From the NCBI RefSeq assembly GCF_014192285.1, contig NZ_JACHXQ010000009.1:1-64000 (forward strand): a stretch of DNA of 64,000 bases, in the 5' to 3' direction. Of this stretch, positions 17,410 to 23,324 are shown piece by piece. Both the position numbers and the translations under genes were made by a program. The first letter of the stretch is position 1, and every line of letters begins with the position of its first letter. This DNA is from Halomonas fontilapidosi (GTDB lineage Bacteria; Pseudomonadota; Gammaproteobacteria; Pseudomonadales; Halomonadaceae). Below the pieces are notes generated by a model that did not search any database, was not told the origin of the DNA, and saw nothing but the letters and a program-made list of their open reading frames with translations.

Positions 17410-17634
17410 ATGGCCGATCAACGCGCTGAACCTCGCATTACCTTGCATCCGCATATCCGCCGGGTGCGCATTCTTGATGGCGACACCGCGATCGACGATG
17501 CCCGGTCGGCTGGACTTCGATCCCGGCAAGAATACGGAAATTGTGGAGTGAAGTCCGCTATCGACCCAAAGCGGCCGTGGCGGCATGCTCGTTCATTGGG
17601 GTATGTCGTATGCACGAAGATCGGTTTTATATAG
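17410..17634 (+). pseudogene. Decayed partial copy of a DUF427 gene
   Basis: The first about 37 codons match the start of the intact DUF427 gene at 14106: both have a short N-terminus, then EPRITLHPH and RRV. The copy reads RRVRILDGDTAIDDARSAGLRSR and then loses all resemblance; the conserved central CPFKGD segment is absent. From about 17551 the frame runs into a palindromic repeat (17551-17574). It is therefore a truncated remnant at the left border of the defence island. The two copies are similar but not identical, so this is an old paralogue rather than a fresh duplication. Confidence 0.75.
17551..17574. repeat. Short imperfect palindrome, left copy flanking the island
   Basis: AAGTCCGCTATCGACCCAAAGCGG forms a stem CCGCT...AGCGG. 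A related 24-mer at 23264-23287 (19 of 24 positions alike) lies at the other side of the island. Similar GTCCGCT...AGCGGAC palindromes are scattered in many proteobacterial genomes. Confidence 0.55.
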
Positions 17635-17744
17635 CCAGGCTGTACTTAATTTTCAGTTTTTTCAATAAGATAATAGGCGGCTGACTGTGCGGCATAACAT
17701 TATTGAGCGCGCGTGCACGTTCAAGTGGAATGTCAAGCACGCGA

Positions 17745-17750
17745 TATAAT
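17745..17750 (+). promoter_or_regulatory. Probable -10 box of the AbiJ-like gene
   Basis: A perfect TATAAT at 17745-17750 lies 25 bases before the ATG at 17776. The best -35 candidate is TTCAAG at 17720-17725 with a long 19-base spacer. The surrounding DNA is AT-rich compared with the rest of the window, and the box suggests that this cassette carries its own promoter. Confidence 0.5.
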
Positions 17751-17775
17751 ACCTTTTCTGCGTCATAGGCAACGT

Positions 17776-18690
17776 ATGTCGGAATATTTCAGCGATAGGG
17801 AACGGGGGCCTCAGCCACGCACTGAGGAAACGATTTCTCCCGCAGTTTGGGGCGGAGTTGTAGGGCTAATCAATTCTTTGGTTTCTACAGGAGCTTTGGG
17901 GGCAAAGTATCCCGAGCTATGTCCAGATGGTCAGGGGCCAATTGGAACCGATGAAAACAGCTTGCAACTGTCCTTGCTCGCTGAGATTCCTGGTTTGGCT
18001 TGGCCCTTGGAGACAACAGGCTCGGAGTCCGATGGCTTCCTTGTACGGCGTGAGCCATATGCTCCTGACACATTGCTGATACTCGATCTGGTTGAATTCG
18101 TTCACGATCGCGTGGCAAAACCGACCCAGGGAACATTTCATTCCTTCTTCAATCATCATCATCTGAACTTCGATGAGTCCGATGGACAGTTCGAGTTTAG
18201 GAGAGACATCAATCGACTGTTCGCGAGGAATGGCCTTTCGTACGAACTGGGAGAGGATGGTCGAGTTACACGTTTGGCTCCTACTGCGCTAAGGGAGACC
18301 CTGGCAGTTGCTGCATTCCGCACAGGGGACGCCACCTTGGACGGAATGCTCGAAGAATGCCGTGTCAAATTTATTAATCCAGCACCCACTGTACGTCGAG
18401 AGGCAGTCGAGCGACTTTGGGATTGTTGGGAGCGGCTGAAATCACTGGACGATCCACAGAACAAGCGGAAATCAGTTGGCACATTGCTAGATCAAGTGAC
18501 TACAGAATCAGCGTTTCGTCAGGTTCTAGAAGATGAGGCAAGGGCCTTGACTGATATTGGCAACTCATTCCACATACGGCACTCGGAGGTCACACAATCT
18601 ATGGTTGTGGCTCCGAAGCAGGTTGATTACCTGTTTCATCGTCTTTTCGCTCTAATTAGCCTATTGCTTAATGCGCGTGGTGAGAAATGA
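17776..18690 (+). CDS. AbiJ-like abortive-infection protein
   Basis: A 304-residue protein. It opens with MSEYFSDRERGPQPRTEE and AVWGGVVGLI, the pattern I associate with AbiJ N-terminal-domain proteins, and ends with IGNSFHIRHSEVTQ and YLFHRLFALISLLL, a helical C-terminal part resembling HEPN/Abi-C domains. AbiJ proteins stop phage growth by harming the infected cell, often as RNases; that role here is inferred. Base composition is clearly lower in GC than the flanking chromosome. The stop codon touches an attC-like site at 18692. Start set at 17776, 25 bases after a TATAAT; an in-frame extension to 17713 has no homology. The exact Pfam subfamily is uncertain. Confidence 0.7.
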   Translation: MSEYFSDRERGPQPRTEETISPAVWGGVVGLINSLVSTGALGAKYPELCPDGQGPIGTDENSLQLSLLAEIPGLAWPLETTGSESDGFLVRREPYAPDTLLILDLVEFVHDRVAKPTQGTFHSFFNHHHLNFDESDGQFEFRRDINRLFARNGLSYELGEDGRVTRLAPTALRETLAVAAFRTGDATLDGMLEECRVKFINPAPTVRREAVERLWDCWERLKSLDDPQNKRKSVGTLLDQVTTESAFRQVLEDEARALTDIGNSFHIRHSEVTQSMVVAPKQVDYLFHRLFALISLLLNARGEK

Positions 18691-18691
18691 C

Positions 18692-18790
18692 GCCGAACAA
18701 ATCGCTGCAGCGGACATTTGACCCGCCACATGCTTTTGCTATCGCAAAATCAGGCGTCGCCTCAAATGCCGCTGAGCACAGGCGTTGGGC
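18692..18790 (+). other. Integron attC-like recombination site 1
   Basis: A 99-bp site begins one base after the stop of the AbiJ-like gene. The outer boxes are GCCGAAC (18692-18698, R''-like) and GTTGGGC (18784-18790, a perfect GTTRRRY R' box). Inside them CTGCAGCGG and CCGCTGAGCA pair with an unpaired base, as L''/L' arms do. The centre holds a further imperfect inverted repeat (TTTTGCTATCGCAAAA). Position directly after a gene in the same direction is how cassette attC sites lie. A related site of the same length occurs at 23152. No integrase gene is in the window. Confidence 0.75.
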
Positions 18791-18826
18791 AGCCGGGCGT
18801 AGGCAGAGCGAGAGAGGACTCCGACC

Positions 18827-19900
18827 ATGAGCCTTTTCAAGGCAGCGACGCAGCCGCTGAAGGAGCCCACAGTAGACACCGTGGCGCCAACGCCCGCGAG
18901 CAGCACGATTGTGCCCGCCATCGACCTCCTGCGCGTCTTCTCCCCAGGCCAGTGGGAGGACTTTGCTCTGGAGTGGGCCCACAGCCTGAAGAGCCGGTAC
19001 CAACGCGTTGAGCGCTGCGGCGGAGCGGGCGACCTCGGTCGCGACGTTGTGGCATTCGTCTCCGACGACGAGTGGCACAACTACCAGTGCAAGCACTATA
19101 AGGACCCGCTGCAACCGAACCAGGTCGTCCTCGAGCTGGGGAAGCTCTGCTACTACGTTCACGAGAAGGCGTTTTCGGCCCCAACCGAGTACTACTTCGT
19201 GGCTCCCCAAGGGGCAGGGAACAGTCTGTCGCTGCTCTTCAAGAAGCCCGAGGAACTCCGCGCGAGGCTCATCAAGGACTGGGCGACAAAGTGCGAGGAG
19301 CACATCACCTCCACGAAGAAGGTCCCGCTGACCGGCGAGCTCCTGGATTTCGTCGAGGGCTTCGACTTCAGCATCGTCAGCTACGTCCCGCCGATGGATC
19401 TCATCGAGCAACATGCGCTGACGCGCTGGCATGCCGCTCGATTTCCAGGGGGCCTACCGCCTCGGCCGCCAGCCGAAGTCCCGCACATCGACGAGGAGAA
19501 GTTCGAGAGCCCATACATCGGTCGACTCCTAGAGGCTTACTCCGATCACACCGGCGTGGCCCTGAGTGTCGCGGACTTGGCCGCACGCGAGCCTCTCCAT
19601 CGGCATTTGATGCGGAGTCGCGAGCGATTCTTTCATGCTGAATCACTCCGTAACTTCTCCCGCGACATCCTTCCACCTGGGCAGTTCGAAGATCTTCAGG
19701 AGGAGTTCTTCGATGCAATCATCGACACCGTGGAGGACATCACCCACGCCGATGGGTTACAGCGGGTGAAGGCCGCGACAGGAGTCGCGCAGCAGCTTGA
19801 CCCGACGAACAACGCTCTGCGACAGGTACTCGGGGTCAAAGACAAGGCTGGCATCTGCCACCAGCTCGCCGACAACGCTCGACTCAAGTGGGTTCCGTGA
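18827..19900 (+). CDS. ABC-3C-type defence effector with a restriction-endonuclease-like domain
   Basis: A 357-residue protein. Residues about 40-95 carry an Mrr-like nuclease signature: WEDFALEW (Glu44), GAGDLGRDVVAF (Asp69, Asp73) and NYQCKHY (Gln87-x-Lys89), that is, a D...QxK core. The remaining about 230 residues are a C-terminal region of the type found in first components of three-component ABC systems (known from the comparative survey of ABC ATPases in conflict systems). It heads an operon whose next two genes overlap by one and four bases. The expected action is DNA cleavage once the ATPase partner senses an invader; this is inference. GAGAGG precedes the ATG. Confidence 0.75.
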   Translation: MSLFKAATQPLKEPTVDTVAPTPASSTIVPAIDLLRVFSPGQWEDFALEWAHSLKSRYQRVERCGGAGDLGRDVVAFVSDDEWHNYQCKHYKDPLQPNQVVLELGKLCYYVHEKAFSAPTEYYFVAPQGAGNSLSLLFKKPEELRARLIKDWATKCEEHITSTKKVPLTGELLDFVEGFDFSIVSYVPPMDLIEQHALTRWHAARFPGGLPPRPPAEVPHIDEEKFESPYIGRLLEAYSDHTGVALSVADLAAREPLHRHLMRSRERFFHAESLRNFSRDILPPGQFEDLQEEFFDAIIDTVEDITHADGLQRVKAATGVAQQLDPTNNALRQVLGVKDKAGICHQLADNARLKWVP

Positions 19901-20400
19901 TGGGTGCGCCGGACGCGACAACATCGTGGGTGTTCAACTCGCCAGTCGAGCTTGGGCTGCGCTCGCTGTGCGTCCTCGTCGAGCTCGACCCTCACCGCCA
20001 CGACCTTCAGCGGCTCGTTCTGCTCGACTACCTTCTGGTCCACTCGGCCGACGTGGATGGAGGTCCCGAGAGCCTCCATCCTGCTGTGCCACAACGCGGA
20101 GCTGAGGTTCTCGTGCGACGTGCCGTGCTGGAACCTGGCCTTGCCCTGTACGCCAGGCGTGGTCTTGTCTCAGTGACGATGGACGCGAACGGTTTCAGCT
20201 ACGGCGCAACGGATCGGGGCGGCTGCTTCCTGGACACGCTGCGCAGCAGGTATGTCGAAGCCTTGCGGAGCCGCGCGAGCTGGATCGCCGCAAGCTTCGG
20301 GGAGTTGGAGACCAGCGAGATCACCCGATACGTCAGTACCGAGCTCGATCGGTGGGGTGGGCAGTTCGCCGAGTATGGTGGATTGGGGAGGACACCATGA
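19900..20400 (+). CDS. ABC-3C-type system middle component
   Basis: A 166-residue protein that starts on the last base of the upstream stop codon (TGATG) and ends by overlapping the ATPase gene by four bases. The beginning, VFNSPVELGLRSLCVL..DPHRHDLQRLVLLDYLLVHS, matches the small helical middle-component proteins of ABC three-component systems, probably the MC2 type. These are thought to bridge effector and ATPase. No catalytic motif is visible. Start taken at ATG 19900; a GTG at 19888 in the same frame is less well placed. Confidence 0.72.
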   Translation: MGAPDATTSWVFNSPVELGLRSLCVLVELDPHRHDLQRLVLLDYLLVHSADVDGGPESLHPAVPQRGAEVLVRRAVLEPGLALYARRGLVSVTMDANGFSYGATDRGGCFLDTLRSRYVEALRSRASWIAASFGELETSEITRYVSTELDRWGGQFAEYGGLGRTP

Positions 20401-22253
20401 TGAACGGTAGCGCTCGACGCGGGTTCGAGCTTCGGGAGCTTCGTCTCTGTGGCCCGGGTCAGGTGCCCGGAAGTCTCGTCTTCGCGTCGGGGCTCAACGT
20501 CATCGAGGGCTCGTCGGACACGGGAAAGTCGTACGCGCTGAGTTGTATCGACTTCGTGATGGGCTCTGGCACGCCTCCCGAAGAGATTCCGCAAGCGCGA
20601 CTGTACGATGTCGCCTATCTCTGCATCCAAGCGGCGGGCGGCCAGCTCTACACTCTGAAGCGTGCGCTCGTTGGCGGGAAGATCGGAGTCTTTCGTGGGC
20701 GGATTGATGATGCTCTCGGAGCCGATGACGAGTGGGAGGTACTGGGCGAGACCACCAACGCCAAGGAGTCTGTCTCCGGCTTCTTGCTTGGCCTGTGTGG
20801 CCTTGATGACAGGCGAGTCCGCAAGAACGACAGCGGGACGACTCAGGAGGCCAGCTTCAGGGTCCTATCCAAGGCCCTGCTCGTCGATGAAGAGCGGATT
20901 ATCGCGAAACGCTCCCCCCTCTACGGTTCCCAGAACACCGGCAATACCGCCGCCGCAAGCACAATCCGGATGTTGCTAACGGGCATCGATGACTCCGGCA
21001 TCGTGCAGCCAGAAGACCCGAAGACGTCCGCGGGCCGGTTGGCCGGACGGAAGGAGGCGATTGAGGGTCTGCTTGAGCGCGATCAAGCCGCGCTTGACGA
21101 GCTCCTCGAGAACATGGATGTGACGCCCGAGCTGGTGTCCGAACTTGAAGCCAAGCTGCGTGAGCTGGGCGAGCTGTCGAGCACGGCTTTGGCCGATCTT
21201 CGCGCCGCTGAGTCGAAGCGAAGAAAGCTCGTGAACCAGCAACGAGAGCAACGCGGACGGTTGGATGAGCTCGACGGGATGCTCGCACGTGCTTCGTTGC
21301 TCGACGCGCACTACGAGTCTGATCTGCTTCGGCTCGAGTCCATGGGAGAGTCTTCCTATCTCTTGCAGATGTACGGCGACAAGTCGTGCGACTATTGTGG
21401 CGCTGAACCAGAACATCAGCGGCATGCTGATGCGCAAGCACCCGAGTCCACGCTCCGGGCCGCTCAGGCGGAAGCGGCGAAGGTCCAGCGCCTCCGAGCG
21501 GAACTTCGCATTGCAGCGGACCAGCTGTCCACCGAGCAGCGTGTCTTTGCGGCGAGCCTGGGGGAGATCGATGCAGCGATCCAGGAGATCTCCGAAGAGA
21601 TTGAGGTAGCCCTCGCACCGAAAGTCCGAGCCACGGCCAACGAACTCCGAGCGATCCAGGGCAGCTATGGAGCGTTCGTCAGGGTGGAGCAACTGCGCGA
21701 CCAGATCGACTCGCTCAAGAGCCAAATGCTCGACCTGGATGCCACGCCCGACAAGGGGGAGAAGTTGGAGTTCATCAAGCTCACAGCGAACACCATGTCC
21801 GACGTGTGCTCGCGCATCAGGGCACTCCTCATCGCATGGAGGGTGGCTGACGACATTACCGTGGCATTCGACGAGAAGAGCGCTGATCTCGTTGTGAATG
21901 GCCGGAAGCGAACGAGTCATGGCAAGGGCGTGCGTGCGGTCATGTGCGCTGGCTACGTGATCGGACTGATGCAAGAGGCACTCGGGGCGAACACGGGGCA
22001 CCCTGGCTTCGTCGTCCTGGATACCCCGTTGAACCCGTACAAGGAGGCCGACGCCGACGACGATGGTGAGGTCGCCACCTCGGTGAAGGATGCCTTCTAT
22101 CGGAACCTCTGTTCGTCGAGCGCGCTTGGCCAGGTGGTCGTCTTTGAGAACGTGGCTCCTCCTGCCGATGTGCAAGCGTCCTGCAACCACGTCCACTTTT
22201 CGAGGAGCTCTTCGGGACGGTACGGCTTCTTGCCGGTTTCCATGCGGCCGTAG
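20397..22253 (+). CDS. ABC-3C-type Rad50/SMC-like ATPase (DUF3732 type)
   Basis: A 618-residue ATPase. Walker A is GSSDTGKS at 38-45, a coiled coil spans roughly 220-460, and a CxxC at Cys331-Cys334 (CDYCGAEPEH) sits in its middle like a zinc hook. The Walker B/D-loop is FVVLDTPL with Asp542. The layout (short head, coiled coil with hook, second head) is Rad50-like, and the sequence fits DUF3732 proteins. GGGGAGG and the ATGA overlap show coupling to the middle component. It probably senses DNA or replication structures and licenses the nuclease partner; that is inferred from the family. Confidence 0.8.
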   Translation: MMNGSARRGFELRELRLCGPGQVPGSLVFASGLNVIEGSSDTGKSYALSCIDFVMGSGTPPEEIPQARLYDVAYLCIQAAGGQLYTLKRALVGGKIGVFRGRIDDALGADDEWEVLGETTNAKESVSGFLLGLCGLDDRRVRKNDSGTTQEASFRVLSKALLVDEERIIAKRSPLYGSQNTGNTAAASTIRMLLTGIDDSGIVQPEDPKTSAGRLAGRKEAIEGLLERDQAALDELLENMDVTPELVSELEAKLRELGELSSTALADLRAAESKRRKLVNQQREQRGRLDELDGMLARASLLDAHYESDLLRLESMGESSYLLQMYGDKSCDYCGAEPEHQRHADAQAPESTLRAAQAEAAKVQRLRAELRIAADQLSTEQRVFAASLGEIDAAIQEISEEIEVALAPKVRATANELRAIQGSYGAFVRVEQLRDQIDSLKSQMLDLDATPDKGEKLEFIKLTANTMSDVCSRIRALLIAWRVADDITVAFDEKSADLVVNGRKRTSHGKGVRAVMCAGYVIGLMQEALGANTGHPGFVVLDTPLNPYKEADADDDGEVATSVKDAFYRNLCSSSALGQVVVFENVAPPADVQASCNHVHFSRSSSGRYGFLPVSMRP

Positions 22254-22353
22254 TGCTTCAGCTGCGCGTAAGTCGGAGTGAACGCGAACCTATTGCCTAC
22301 GAAGATCCGAGAGACGCTGCCCAACTTTGACATTAGCTGTATTGAGGAACGCC

Positions 22354-23142
22354 ATGATCCTTTACAAGTACATGAGCGCGGAGGTGGCGAGGAAGGTTTT
22401 GCACGGCAATTCAATTGCCTTTGCAATCGCCAGCGAGTTTAATGACCCTTTTGAAACTATCGCCGGATATCCAGTCCATCCATCAAACCCGATCGGAGAG
22501 CTATTCGATGGCATTCGTTCTTGGGGATCGCGTCATGTATGGACGGAAAACAGTGGTGTGCTGAGCCTAACTCGAACCGCGAAAAATCCGCTGATGTGGT
22601 CGCATTATGCAAATGAGCATCACGGTGCGGTAATCGGGTTTGATGCTCAGTTGGCAGGCTTTACCGACGAAGAGACCTGCCTCATTCCCGCCCAACATGG
22701 AAGCATTATTTACACGCAAACGCGCCCATCTACCCCCCTGACAGCTACTCCCAAAGGTGACCCCGTGAACGTCGGCCACACTCATCACTATCCCGTTGAT
22801 CATCACGAGAAATTGAGTAGGCTCTTCTTGCATAAGTCCATGTGTTGGGCCTATGAGGAAGAGGTGCGAGTTGTGAAATGCATCGCCGATAGGGATGAGG
22901 CTGGAGCCAACGCCAGCGGACATTTTGAAGTGGTTGAAGCTAACGGACGTCGGTTGTATTGCTATCGCTTGCCAGCAGGAAGCATCAAGGAAATTTGCCT
23001 TGGGTTGAGGCACGAGGCGTTATCTTCCCACCAGGCATTTTCGGATTACTCTGCAACCGCAGAGCAGGTGCAGCCTGGAGTTAAGATCTTGACTTGTCGC
23101 ATGGCAGATAAATCTTGGGATATTGAAGTTGGCATTCCGTAG
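22354..23142 (+). CDS. DUF2971 domain protein
   Basis: A 262-residue protein with the DUF2971 hallmarks: ILYKYMSAE at the start, EFNDPFE near residue 30, LSLTRTAKNPLMWSHYANEHHGAVIGFD near 70-97 and WAYEEEVRVVK near 167. The family is frequent in mobile and defence regions, and its activity is unknown. GAGGAA lies before the ATG at 22354. Its lower GC content resembles the AbiJ-like gene more than the ABC-3C operon. It is the last gene before the second attC-like site, so it may have been carried together with the operon or added as a separate cassette whose own site was lost. Confidence 0.85.
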   Translation: MILYKYMSAEVARKVLHGNSIAFAIASEFNDPFETIAGYPVHPSNPIGELFDGIRSWGSRHVWTENSGVLSLTRTAKNPLMWSHYANEHHGAVIGFDAQLAGFTDEETCLIPAQHGSIIYTQTRPSTPLTATPKGDPVNVGHTHHYPVDHHEKLSRLFLHKSMCWAYEEEVRVVKCIADRDEAGANASGHFEVVEANGRRLYCYRLPAGSIKEICLGLRHEALSSHQAFSDYSATAEQVQPGVKILTCRMADKSWDIEVGIP

Positions 23143-23151
23143 CAAATAAGC

Positions 23152-23250
23152 AGCTAACAACACGTTGCAGCGGACATCTGACCCGTTACCCATTTTTGCT
23201 AGCGTAAAAAGGAGCATCGCCTCAAATGCCGCTGAGCTCAGGTGTCATAT
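23152..23250 (+). other. Integron attC-like site 2, degenerate at its 3' end
   Basis: A 99-bp stretch aligns without gaps to the attC-like site at 18692 (about 70% identical by eye). The left box is AGCTAAC (R''-like), and GCAGCGGAC and GCCGCTGAGCTCAGG form the paired arms. The right box, however, reads GTCATAT instead of GTTRRRY, so the recombination box is damaged or was replaced when the array was joined to the chromosome. It lies nine bases after the DUF2971 stop codon. Confidence 0.65.
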
Positions 23251-23263
23251 GAGGATTCTCAGA

Positions 23264-23287
23264 AAGTCCGCTTCTGGCCGAAAGCGG
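23264..23287. repeat. Short imperfect palindrome, right copy flanking the island
   Basis: AAGTCCGCTTCTGGCCGAAAGCGG, stem CCGCTT...AAGCGG, is similar to 17551-17574. It lies between the second attC-like site and the end of recD. Confidence 0.55.
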
Positions 23288-23324
23288 CTTTCCTTCCTCG
23301 CTTGCTTGAAATATGAGACGCCAA

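Noticed and set aside
17713..17775. Upstream extension of the AbiJ-like gene
   Set aside because: A TATAAT lies inside this stretch and family similarity begins at MSEYFSDR, so the ATG at 17776 is the better start.
18692..23250. Reading the two 99-bp repeats as a CRISPR array or transposon ends
   Set aside because: There are only two copies 4.4 kb apart, in the same orientation and with internal stem-loop structure; CRISPR needs short regular spacing and transposons need inverted ends with a transposase.
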